DNA from: Bog-532 sp963830385
GTDB taxonomy: Bacteria; Actinomycetota; Actinomycetes; Streptosporangiales; Streptosporangiaceae
DNA: 64,000 nucleotides
Direction: 5' to 3'
Assembly: GCA_963830385.1 (NCBI GenBank)
Contig: CAWHMD010000002.1
Span: forward strand, 124,001 to 188,000
Of this stretch, positions 39,585 through 46,941 are shown piece by piece (the first letter of the stretch is position 1; each line of letters opens with the position of its first letter). Made by a program: the position numbers and the translations under genes. The notes under the pieces were generated by a model, which made no database searches, was not told the DNA's origin, and saw only the letters and a program-made list of their open reading frames with translations.

Positions 39585-40211
39585 ATGACCGTGGACGGTG
39601 CGACGGGGCGGGTCAACCAGAAGCTGCGGACGCGGAACGCGATCATCGCCGCCGCGATCGAGCTGAGCCGGACCGGGCGCGAGGTGACGATGCCGGAGGT
39701 GGCCCGGGCGGCGCTGGTGTCCGAAGCCACGGCGTACCGCTACTTCCCCGACCTGGCCAGTTTGCTGCAGGAGGCTATCGCCGGGCAGTTGCCGACGGCG
39801 GAGCAGGCGCTGGCTCCGGTGGCCGGGAAAGACGACCCGGTGGCCCGGGTGGCGTCGGTCACCGAGTTCCTGCTGCGGCACGTGCTGGCGCGGCAGGGCG
39901 TGGTGCGGGCGCTGATCGCGGCGACGATCATCCGGCCCGGGCAGGCCCGGGTCCGGCCGGGGCTGCGGTTCGGGCTGATCGACAGCGCGCTGGCGCCGCT
40001 GGAGGAGACGCTGGGGGCGACCCGGCCCGGGGCGCTGACTCAGCTCAAGCGTGACCTGGCGGTGGTCGTCAGCGCCGAGGCGCTGTTCAGCCTGACCGAC
40101 CTGGACGGCCTCGACCCGGAGGACGCCATCACCAGCATCGTGCACACGGCCACCACGCTGACCGGCGCCGCGTTGCTGGAGCCCGGGCTACTGGAGGCCG
40201 GTGCGGACTGA
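39585..40211 (+). CDS. TetR/AcrR family transcriptional regulator
   Basis: A 208-aa protein from ATG 39585 with GGAGGGGG upstream. The N-terminal helix-turn-helix reads RNAIIAAAIELSRTGREVTM and PEVARAALVSEATAYRYFPDLASLL. The C-terminal ligand-binding half is helical and unrecognised (PVARVASVTEFLLRHVLARQG). It follows the dioxygenase gene and has an inverted repeat in its promoter. Its 3' end overlaps the convergent CoA-binding gene by 24 nt. Confidence 0.9.
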   Translation: MTVDGATGRVNQKLRTRNAIIAAAIELSRTGREVTMPEVARAALVSEATAYRYFPDLASLLQEAIAGQLPTAEQALAPVAGKDDPVARVASVTEFLLRHVLARQGVVRALIAATIIRPGQARVRPGLRFGLIDSALAPLEETLGATRPGALTQLKRDLAVVVSAEALFSLTDLDGLDPEDAITSIVHTATTLTGAALLEPGLLEAGAD

Positions 40212-40694
40212 GGTGATGCGCTGGGTGTTGAAGCCGAGCCAGTGCATCCGGCCCACGTAGCGGGCGTGCTCGACCTTGATGCAGCGGTCCATGATCACGG
40301 TCAGGCCGCCCTCTTCGGCGATCTTGGCGCCCTCTTCGTTGATCACGCCGAACTGGCACCACAGGGTGCCGGCCCCGATCGCCACCGCCTCCCGCGCGAT
40401 CCCGGGCAACGCCGCAGGCGCGCGGAACACGTTGACCACATCAACCTTTTCAGGGACATCCGCCAGGCTCGGGTAGGACGTCTCCCCCAGGATCTCCTTC
40501 TCCCGCGGGTTGACCGGGATCACCTGGTAGCCGTGCCGCTTGAGGTAGTAGCCGACGAAGTAGCTGGCGCGCAGCGGGTTGCCGGACAGGCCGACGATCG
40601 CGATCGTATGGGCGTTGTGCAGCACCCGCTGGATGTCGGTCACGTCCTGGTACTTGGCCAGGTCGAAGTCGCTGGCAGCTACGTCGACGCTCAT
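40188..40694 (-). CDS. CoA-binding domain protein (YccU-like)
   Basis: A 168-aa protein with the CoA-binding Rossmann fold: HTIAIVGLSGNPLRASYFVGYYLKRHGYQVIPVNP (two pieces) and VDVVNVFRAPAALPGIAREAVAIGAGTLWCQFGVINEEG. It overlaps metY by ATGA and is third in the metX-metY unit, a frequent actinobacterial arrangement. A role linked to sulfur or acyl-CoA metabolism is inferred from context only. Confidence 0.9.
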   Translation of the reverse strand: MSVDVAASDFDLAKYQDVTDIQRVLHNAHTIAIVGLSGNPLRASYFVGYYLKRHGYQVIPVNPREKEILGETSYPSLADVPEKVDVVNVFRAPAALPGIAREAVAIGAGTLWCQFGVINEEGAKIAEEGGLTVIMDRCIKVEHARYVGRMHWLGFNTQRITSVRTGLQ

Positions 40695-42025
40695 GCCGAG
40701 GCTCCTTCCTTACCGGCGGTGGCGGAGACCAGGGCGAAGCCCTGCTCCAGGTCCCAGATCAGGTCGTCAACGCTCTCCAGGCCGACCGACAGCCGGATCG
40801 TGCCCGGGCCGACGCCGGCCGCGGCCAGCTCCTCGTCGCTCAGCTGCCGGTGGGTGGTGCTGGCCGGGTGGATGACCAGGCTCTTCGCGTCGCCCACGTT
40901 GGCCAGGTGCGACCACAGCGACAGGCCGCGGATGAAGTCCTGGCCGCCGGCCCGGCCCCCGGCGCAGTCGAAGGAGAACACCGCGCCGGCCCCGCGCGGC
41001 AGGTACTTCTCCACCAGCGGCCGGTACGGGCTGGACGGCAGGCCGGCGTAGGTCACATTGGAGGCCAGCGGGTGCGACTCAAGGAACGACGCGACCTTGA
41101 CCGCGTTCTCGACGTGCCGTGCCATCCGCAGCGACAGCGTCTCCAGCCCCTGCAGGAACAGGAACGCGTTGAACGGCGACATCGCCGCGCCCAGGTCGCG
41201 GAGGGTCTCGGCCCGCAGCTTCATCAGGTAGCCGTAGGTGCCGAACGTCTCGTGGAACTGCAGGCCGTGGTAGGCGGGCGACGGGTCCGCGACCACCGGG
41301 AACCGCCCGTTGGACCAGTCGAACAGGCCGCTCTCGACGACCACGCCGCCGATCGAGGTGCCGTGGCCGCCGATGAACTTGGTGGCCGAGTGGATCACGA
41401 TGTCGGCGCCGAAGTCGATCGGGCGGCACAGGTAGGGGGTGGCGAACGTGTTGTCCACCAGCAGCGGCAGGCCGCGGGAGTGGGCGATACCCGCCACCGT
41501 CTCGATGTCGAGCACGTTGCCGCCGGGGTTACCGATCGTCTCCCCGAAGAACGCCTTGGTGCGGGGCCGGACCGCCTGCCGCCAGGCGTCCGGGTCGTCG
41601 GGATCGACCCAGGTCAGCTCCACGTTCATCTTGCGCAGCACGTGCTTGAGCTGGTTGACGGTGCCGCCGTAGAGGGCCGAGGAGGAGACCACGTGGTCAC
41701 CCGGCTCCAGCAGCGTGAACAGCGCGGCCATCTGGGCGGCAAGCCCGCTCGCGAAGCCCACCGCACCGGCCCCGCCCTCGAGGTTGGCCACCCGTTCTTC
41801 GAACACGGCCACCGTCGGGTTCATGATCCGCGAGTAGGTGTTGCCGTACTCCTGCAGGTTGAAGTAGGCGGCGGCCGATTCTGGATCTTCGAAAACGTAG
41901 CTGGTGGTCTGGAAGATCGGCACGGCCCGGGCCCCGGTGTTCGGGTCGGGGCGCTGCCCGGCGTGCAGCTGCCGGGTCTCGAACCCGAACGCGCGATCGG
42001 CCTCGGTCCGCGGGTCGTCGGTCAC
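40691..42025 (-). CDS. metY: O-acetylhomoserine sulfhydrylase
   Basis: A 444-aa fold-type I PLP enzyme of the Cys/Met metabolism family. GFETRQLHAGQRPDPNTGARAVPIFQTTSYVF (two pieces) is the classic MetY start, NTYSRIMNPTVAVFEERVA holds the active-site Tyr and Arg, and VIHSATKFIGGHG contains the Schiff-base lysine. It converts O-acetylhomoserine and sulfide to homocysteine. It overlaps metX upstream and the CoA-binding gene downstream by 4 nt each, forming a direct-sulfhydrylation methionine operon. Confidence 0.95.
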   Translation of the reverse strand: MTDDPRTEADRAFGFETRQLHAGQRPDPNTGARAVPIFQTTSYVFEDPESAAAYFNLQEYGNTYSRIMNPTVAVFEERVANLEGGAGAVGFASGLAAQMAALFTLLEPGDHVVSSSALYGGTVNQLKHVLRKMNVELTWVDPDDPDAWRQAVRPRTKAFFGETIGNPGGNVLDIETVAGIAHSRGLPLLVDNTFATPYLCRPIDFGADIVIHSATKFIGGHGTSIGGVVVESGLFDWSNGRFPVVADPSPAYHGLQFHETFGTYGYLMKLRAETLRDLGAAMSPFNAFLFLQGLETLSLRMARHVENAVKVASFLESHPLASNVTYAGLPSSPYRPLVEKYLPRGAGAVFSFDCAGGRAGGQDFIRGLSLWSHLANVGDAKSLVIHPASTTHRQLSDEELAAAGVGPGTIRLSVGLESVDDLIWDLEQGFALVSATAGKEGASA

Positions 42026-43236
42026 TCGGGCCTCCTGAGGAAGCGTTGGATGATCGGGGTCTGCCGGGCTTCCTCGAGCAGGAAGCAGTCGTGCCCGTAG
42101 GGGGCGTCGATCACCTCGAACTCGACCGGCTTATCCAGCGAACGCAGCGCGGCCGCGACTTCTTCCGATCCGGACGGCGGGTACAGCCAGTCGGAACTGA
42201 ACGCGATCAGCAGCGTCCGGGCCGCAACGCCCTTGAGCGCCTGGGCCAGGGAGCCGCTGCCGTGCTGGCGGGCGAGGTCGAAGTAGGTCAGCGCGCGCGA
42301 GGTGTACAGGTAGGTGTTGGCGTCGAAGCGCCGCACGAACGAGCTGGCCTGGTGGCGCAGGTAGCTCTCGACCTGGAACTCGGGCTCGGTGATCGTGTAG
42401 CGGATGTCGCCGTCGGCCCGGGGGGACTGCAGGCGGCGGCCGAACTTGACCTCCAGCGCCTCGCCGGACAGGTAGGTGACGTGGCCGACCATGCGGGCCA
42501 CGCCCAGGCCGGCCTCGGGGGTGCGGCCGGTGCCGTAGTAGTGGCCGCCCTGCCAGGCCGGGTCACGCATGATCGACTCACGGGCGATCGCGTTCCAGGC
42601 CATGCCCTGCGGGTGCAGGGCGTGGGTGCTGGCGATGGCCACCACGGCGCCGACCTGGTCGGGGTACAGGATCGACCACTCGAACGCCTGCATGCCGCCG
42701 AGCGAACCGCCCGCCACCGCCGCCAGCCGCTCGATCCCGAGCGCGTCCAGGAACGCGCGCTCGGTGCGGACCATGTCGGCCACCGTGATCACCGGGAAAT
42801 CGGAGCCGTACGGCTGCCCGGTCGCCGGGTCGATCGAGGACGGACCGGTGGTGCCGCGGCAGCCGCCCAGCAGATTGGTGGAGACGACGAACCAGTGATT
42901 GGTGTCGAACGCCTTGCCCGGCCCGATCATCCCGTCCCACCAGCCGAGAGCCTTGCCGGCCGAGCCGTCGCGGTCGGTGGCGGCGAACCCGTCGCGGGTG
43001 CTTTCGGCGGCCGGGGTGGCGGAAAAGCCCGCCGCGTGGGCGTCACCGCTCAGGGCGTGACATACCAGGATGACGTTATCGCGCTGAGATGAGAGACTGC
43101 CGTAGGTCTCGTACGCCACGCGGACTGGGTACAGCTGCTGCCCGCAGTCCAGTTGCACTGGCTCCGGCAAATCCAGGTAGCGGGTTTCGACCGTACCTAT
43201 CGAACCGGCCGCGAGCGTCGAGGCTGGCTCTGGCAT
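42022..43236 (-). CDS. metX: Homoserine O-acetyltransferase
   Basis: A 404-aa alpha/beta-hydrolase-fold acyltransferase. RVAYETYGSLSSQRDNVILVCHALSGDAHAAG (two pieces), DTNHWFVVSTNLLGGCRGTTGPSSIDPATG (two pieces) and the nucleophile elbow VAGGSLGGMQAFEW identify MetX. The catalytic Asp is in AFSSDWLYPP and the His in APYGHDCFLLE. It activates homoserine with acetyl-CoA for the next enzyme, MetY. It is the first gene of the operon, and the promoter region is only 81 bp, shared with the divergent OsmC gene. Confidence 0.95.
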   Translation of the reverse strand: MPEPASTLAAGSIGTVETRYLDLPEPVQLDCGQQLYPVRVAYETYGSLSSQRDNVILVCHALSGDAHAAGFSATPAAESTRDGFAATDRDGSAGKALGWWDGMIGPGKAFDTNHWFVVSTNLLGGCRGTTGPSSIDPATGQPYGSDFPVITVADMVRTERAFLDALGIERLAAVAGGSLGGMQAFEWSILYPDQVGAVVAIASTHALHPQGMAWNAIARESIMRDPAWQGGHYYGTGRTPEAGLGVARMVGHVTYLSGEALEVKFGRRLQSPRADGDIRYTITEPEFQVESYLRHQASSFVRRFDANTYLYTSRALTYFDLARQHGSGSLAQALKGVAARTLLIAFSSDWLYPPSGSEEVAAALRSLDKPVEFEVIDAPYGHDCFLLEEARQTPIIQRFLRRPE

Positions 43237-43317
43237 GGGGCTATCTTAGCTGGTCCCGGCCGCTATATTGTCGATCATCCCCATAGGAAACTGGGGAACA
43301 CTTTAGGAGGGGCCGTC
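43237..43317. promoter_or_regulatory. 81-bp divergent promoter region (metX / OsmC)
   Basis: Contains TATATT (43264-43269), CCATAGGAAAC (43281-43300 region) related to the CTATAGGAAAC elements at 10051 and 15371, and AGGAGG (43305-43310) as ribosome site of the OsmC gene. It is too short for a SAM riboswitch on the metX side. Confidence 0.45.
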
Positions 43318-43869
43318 ATGACTACTGCCGCCAGCAATGGAGTTAACGTTCAGGCGCTGCTCGACGCGCGCGAAGTGCTGAAGGGCGCACCGGAGGCCGC
43401 CCAGTTCACCTGGCGCGCGACGGCCAAGTGGCAGGGTGGCGTGCACAGCCAGATGAAGGTGCAGAGCTTCTTCGGCCTGGGTGAAGAGCAGAGCCACAAG
43501 GACGAGTGGACGTTCGAAGCCGACCACCCCGAGGTCTTCGCGGCCGAGGACGGCGGCATCACGCCGATCGAGTACCTGCTGGTCGGCCTGGCCAGTTGCC
43601 TCACCGGCGGTATCGCGTCGGTGGCGGAGAACCGGGGCATCAAGCTGAACTCGGTCGAGTCGACGGTCGAGGGCGCGCACGACATCCGCGGCATCCTCGG
43701 CGCCGACAGCGACGTCCGCAACGGCTACAACGGCATCAAGGTGACCTTCAACATCGACGCGGACGCGTCGAAGGAGGAGATCGAGGCGCTGGTGGCCCAG
43801 TCCCAGAAGCGCTCGGCCGTGTTCGACGCGCTGACCAACCCGACCGACGTCACCGTCGAAGTGGCCTGA
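43318..43869 (+). CDS. OsmC family protein (second)
   Basis: A 183-aa protein from ATG 43318, with AGGAGG 7 nt upstream. The fold is seen in FTWRATAKWQGGVHSQMKVQSFFGLGEEQ (two pieces), ITPIEYLLVGLASCLTGGIASVAENRG with the conserved cysteine, and VAQSQKRSAVFDALTNPTDV. The second position reads SAVF, so the resolving Cys is absent; it belongs to the YhfA-like or thiol-binding group rather than the Ohr peroxidases. It is followed 10 nt later by a flavin monooxygenase, and divergent from the methionine operon, suggesting a sulfur-related role. Confidence 0.88.
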   Translation: MTTAASNGVNVQALLDAREVLKGAPEAAQFTWRATAKWQGGVHSQMKVQSFFGLGEEQSHKDEWTFEADHPEVFAAEDGGITPIEYLLVGLASCLTGGIASVAENRGIKLNSVESTVEGAHDIRGILGADSDVRNGYNGIKVTFNIDADASKEEIEALVAQSQKRSAVFDALTNPTDVTVEVA

Positions 43870-43879
43870 GGGGTTATAC

Positions 43880-45145
43880 ATCATCGTCGAGCACGTCACC
43901 ACGGTCGTCATCGGGGCGGGCCACGCGGGTATCGCGGCCAGTTACTTCCTGACCGACCGGTCGATCGATCATGTCGTGGTGGAGCGCGGCGAGGTGGCGA
44001 ACTCCTGGCGCCGCGAACGCTGGGACTCGCTGCGATTGCTCACTCCCAACTGGCAGAGCCGGGTGCCGGGCCTTCGTTACGAGGGCCCGGATCCGGACGG
44101 CTACATGACCATGAGGGAAGTGACCGAGTTCATCGGGCGCTTCGCCGTGGCCTGCCAGGCTCCGATCCGCACGGGGGTCAACGTCACCTCGGTGCGGCGC
44201 ACTGACGACGGTTACCTGGTGACCACCTCGGGCGGCGACTTCGCCTGCCAGACCGTGGTCATCGCCAGCGGCGCCTGCAACCGGCCCGCGGTGCCGGCGC
44301 TGTCGGACAAGGTGCCGGCGTCGGTAGCCCAGTTCACCACGTTCGGCTACCGCGAGCCGGGCCAGCTGCCGGACGGCGGAGTCATGGTGGTCGGGGCGTC
44401 GGCGACCGGCGTCCAGCTGGCGGCCGAGCTGCAGCGCTCGGGGCGGCCGGTCACCCTCTCGGTGGGCGAGCACACCCGGCTGCCGCGGATGTACCGCGGG
44501 CGTGACGTGCTGTGGTGGATGGACGCCGCGGGCGTGTGGGACCAGCGCTACGACGAGCTGGAGGACCTCAACCGGGCCCGGCGGCTGCCGTCACCCCAGC
44601 TGGTCGGCACCCCCGGGCACAGCACGCTCGACCTCAACGCGCTCACCGAGCTGGGCGTGGAGCTGGTGGGCCGGTGGGCCATGATCCGGGACGGCCGGGC
44701 GCTGTTCTCGGGCGGGCTGCGGAACGTGTTCTCGCTGGCCGACCTCAAGGCCGGGCGGCTGCTGGACACGTTCGACGAGTGGGCGCTGACCAGCGGGCGC
44801 GACGGTGAGTTCGCGGCGCCCGAGCGCATGGAGCCGACCCGGGTGCCTGCTTCGTCGCGGCTGCAGCTGGACCTCGGCAGTGGCGAGATCGCATCCGTGG
44901 TGTGGGCGACCGGGTACCGGCCCGACTACAGCTGGCTGGACGTCCCGGTGATCGACAACAAGGGCCACCTGGAGCACGACGGCGGGGTGGTCACCGAGAG
45001 CCCGGGGCTGTTCGCGCTGGGGCTGCCGGTGCTCCGGCGGCGCAAGTCCACGTTCATCTGCGGCATCGAGGACGACGCCCGCGACGTGATCGGCGACCTG
45101 GCCAAGTACCTGGCCGGGTTAGCGCCGGCCGGACGGGCTGCTTAA
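43880..45145 (+). CDS. Flavin-containing monooxygenase-like oxidoreductase (non-canonical start)
   Basis: The FAD motif VVIGAGHAGIAASYFL and the following RWDSLRLLTPNWQSRVPG, GPDPDGYMTMREVTEFI, VVIASGACNRPAVP, the NADPH motif VMVVGASATGVQLAAEL, and WATGYRPDYSWLDVP define a flavin monooxygenase related to the MSMEG_0569/CzcO group. No ATG, GTG or TTG occurs in frame between a stop at 43832 and the GTG at 43976, yet the FAD motif lies upstream of 43976. ATC at 43880 has GAGGGG 6 nt before it, so I place the start there; a sequence error is the alternative. It follows the OsmC gene by 10 nt. Confidence 0.8.
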   Translation: MIVEHVTTVVIGAGHAGIAASYFLTDRSIDHVVVERGEVANSWRRERWDSLRLLTPNWQSRVPGLRYEGPDPDGYMTMREVTEFIGRFAVACQAPIRTGVNVTSVRRTDDGYLVTTSGGDFACQTVVIASGACNRPAVPALSDKVPASVAQFTTFGYREPGQLPDGGVMVVGASATGVQLAAELQRSGRPVTLSVGEHTRLPRMYRGRDVLWWMDAAGVWDQRYDELEDLNRARRLPSPQLVGTPGHSTLDLNALTELGVELVGRWAMIRDGRALFSGGLRNVFSLADLKAGRLLDTFDEWALTSGRDGEFAAPERMEPTRVPASSRLQLDLGSGEIASVVWATGYRPDYSWLDVPVIDNKGHLEHDGGVVTESPGLFALGLPVLRRRKSTFICGIEDDARDVIGDLAKYLAGLAPAGRAA

Positions 45146-45157
45146 CCGGACGACTGC

Positions 45158-45368
45158 TCAAGCGGTGTGGCGGAGGCGCTGCTCAACGGCGGTCAGCGTG
45201 TCGTGGAGCTCTCGCAGGGCGGCCAGGCCCTCGTTGCGGGCCTGCTTGCCGCGGCGGTCGAGAGTGGCTCCGCGTGGCAGCACAGCACGGCCTCGTCGTC
45301 GCCGGCCCGGTCGGCCTCTTCCAGCCGGGCCAGGATCCCGGTCTGCAGCTGCGCGAGCCGCCGCGCAT
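45158..45368 (-). pseudogene. Remnant of a coiled-coil protein gene
   Basis: On the minus strand two frames give protein-like pieces: RRLAQLQTGILARLEEADRA and then, in another frame, LDRRGKQARNEGLAALRELH through QRLRHTA and a stop at 45158. Both are amphipathic helices and would join into one helical protein with a single frameshift. No complete start is found. It lies immediately after the VapC-like gene on the same strand. Assignment as a relic is tentative. Confidence 0.35.
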
Positions 45369-45796
45369 CAGTCCGGCGCGATGAGGTCGAGGGCCGGGAA
45401 GTAGGTCCGATAGCGGCTGGTGTCGCGGGTCAGCAGCCGGTAGCCAGCCAGGGCGGCGTGGGCTCCGATATAGAAGTCCGGGAGTGGAGACCGTTTGCCG
45501 CCGCCGCTGCGCCGGTACCGCACAAACGCCTTTCCAGCCGCGAAACCGGCCACGAATGGCAACGGCTCGCGCTCGTAGTCGCTCGCTGGCAACAACTCGT
45601 CGAGCTCTTCGAGGGTGTCGTAACCGACGGAGACCTCGGCGTAGATGAGCGGATTGATGACAACCCGCCCGGTGTCCATCGCGGTCGCGATCTGGCCCGC
45701 CGACCAGTCAGCCCAGTGCGCATCGTCGGTGATGACGTCGAGCAGCACGCAGGAATCGATCAGGGTCGCGGGCCGGAGGACCGTGGGTTCAGTCAC
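45368..45796 (-). CDS. VapC-type PIN domain toxin
   Basis: A 142-aa PIN protein. TLIDSCVLLDVITDD has the first catalytic Asp, NPLIYAEVSVGYDTLEEL the Glu, and SPLPDFYIGAHAALAGYRLLTRD the third acidic site and final Asp. RYRRSGGGKRS is a basic loop that could bind RNA. Its start overlaps the upstream AbrB-type antitoxin by 8 nt. The module order (antitoxin then toxin) is standard VapBC. Confidence 0.9.
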   Translation of the reverse strand: MTEPTVLRPATLIDSCVLLDVITDDAHWADWSAGQIATAMDTGRVVINPLIYAEVSVGYDTLEELDELLPASDYEREPLPFVAGFAAGKAFVRYRRSGGGKRSPLPDFYIGAHAALAGYRLLTRDTSRYRTYFPALDLIAPD

Positions 45797-46028
45797 CGCG
45801 CAGCAACGCCATGATCTCGTCGGTACTCAGACCTTCCACATCCTTGCTGGTCGCAGTGTTGCGCAAGCGCCTGGTCAAGCGCTGGCCGCGAGTCTCCGCG
45901 CCTGCCCTGGTCACGATGTGCAGCTCCCCGTCGGACTCCACGACCTCAACCGCGTCGCCGGGGTGCAGTCCGTACTTGACGCGCAGGTGAGCCGGGATCG
46001 TCACCTGCCCCTTGCTGTTCAGCACCAT
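45789..46028 (-). CDS. AbrB/MazE-type (VapB) antitoxin
   Basis: A 79-aa protein. The swapped-hairpin AbrB domain is MVLNSKGQVTIPAHLRVKYG followed by LHPGDAVEVVESDGELHIV. A flexible C-terminal part (ATSKDVEGLSTDEIMALLRGD) would bind the PIN toxin. An inverted repeat lies 26 nt upstream of its start and is a likely autoregulatory operator. Confidence 0.9.
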   Translation of the reverse strand: MVLNSKGQVTIPAHLRVKYGLHPGDAVEVVESDGELHIVTRAGAETRGQRLTRRLRNTATSKDVEGLSTDEIMALLRGD

Positions 46029-46053
46029 GGTCTGCGTCTCCCGATCGAGTTAC

Positions 46054-46076
46054 GTATTACATCTACTACGTAATAC
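46054..46076. promoter_or_regulatory. Operator-like inverted repeat of the AbrB-VapC pair
   Basis: GTATTAC (46054-46060) and GTAATAC (46070-46076) are inverted with a 9-nt spacer, and TTACGTA/TACGTAA overlap the same site. The AT-rich patch is probably promoter plus antitoxin binding site. Confidence 0.65.
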
Positions 46077-46141
46077 TAGGCCGGGTCAGCGGGGTGGATG
46101 GCGGCCAGGTAGCGGATGATGGCCAGCTCCCCTATCCGCAT
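46076..46141 (-). CDS. Possible 21-residue small ORF upstream of the antitoxin gene
   Basis: An ATG at 46141 is preceded by GGAGGATC at good spacing (8 nt) and encodes MRIGELAIIRYLAAIHPADPA before a stop. It ends inside the AbrB operator region. It could be a leader peptide, the start of a lost MerR-like gene (MRIGELA resembles MerR N-termini), or chance. The rest of 46142-46226 shows nothing. Confidence 0.25.
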   Translation of the reverse strand: MRIGELAIIRYLAAIHPADPA

Positions 46142-46226
46142 TCGTGATCCTCCGCAGGTCGCGCGGGAGCCCTCCCCGTCAGACGTTTTCAGGGCTTTCC
46201 TTGACATCAGTGTGAACGTTGCAGGC

Positions 46227-46841
46227 CTAGCAGGCCGCGACCCGGGTCACGAGGTCTTCCCAGCCCTGGGCGACCCGGTCCAGCGCGGGCCGGCCGGCGG
46301 CGCTGAGGGCGGCCGCGGACAGGTAGAGCAGGAGCGGGGCGTCCAGGGCGGCGGTCAGCTGCAGGGCGAGGATGTCCAGATCGGCCGGGCCCAGGTCGAG
46401 CTGGGCAAGCAGCACGCGGATGTGCTCGCGGGACAGCGGGCTGGCCGCGCCGGCCGGGACCGGCTGGCTGCCGTCGAGGGAGTTGCGGGCGATCTCCTGG
46501 TGGCGGCGCAGGAACTCGACCCGGGCCCGGCCGTAGGCGATCAGCCGGTCCAGCGGCGGCGCGCCGGGCCCGAGCGGCGGCGGCCCGGACAGCACCTGCT
46601 GCTGGAACTCCCGCTCGTCGTCGTCGAGCAGCGCCTGGAAGATCCCGGCCCGGGAGCCGAACCGCCGGAACACTGTGCCCTTGCCCAGGCCCGCCCGCTC
46701 GGCCAGCGCGTCCATCGTCAGCGCGGAGGCGCCCTGGGTGGCCAGCATCGCACGGGCGGTGGCCAGCAGGTGCTGCCGGTTGCGGGCAGCGTCGGCTCGC
46801 TCGGGACGGGGCTTGCCCCAGGACACGACGGGCTGATTCAC
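46227..46841 (-). CDS. TetR/AcrR family transcriptional regulator
   Basis: A 204-aa protein. The helix-turn-helix is ARNRQHLLATARAMLATQGA, then LTMDALAERAGLGKGTVFRRFGSRAGIF. The C-terminal helical domain includes RARVEFLRRHQEIARNSL and is of the SbtR-like type by overall look. It is divergent from the exported phosphatase gene 100 bp away and could regulate it, though TetR proteins of this kind more often control transporters. Confidence 0.9.
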   Translation of the reverse strand: MNQPVVSWGKPRPERADAARNRQHLLATARAMLATQGASALTMDALAERAGLGKGTVFRRFGSRAGIFQALLDDDEREFQQQVLSGPPPLGPGAPPLDRLIAYGRARVEFLRRHQEIARNSLDGSQPVPAGAASPLSREHIRVLLAQLDLGPADLDILALQLTAALDAPLLLYLSAAALSAAGRPALDRVAQGWEDLVTRVAAC

Positions 46842-46941
46842 TCTCTCACCTTATGGAGCCAGCGGCCGGCTACTCAGCCGCCTGCCGGTGGCCGACCGGT
46901 AGCCGCGAGGAATTCATCTACGTTTTCTACCGTTTCGGCAC

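Noticed and set aside
43237..43317. SAM riboswitch in front of metX
   Set aside because: The gap is only 81 bp, is shared with a divergent promoter, and shows no recognisable aptamer core.
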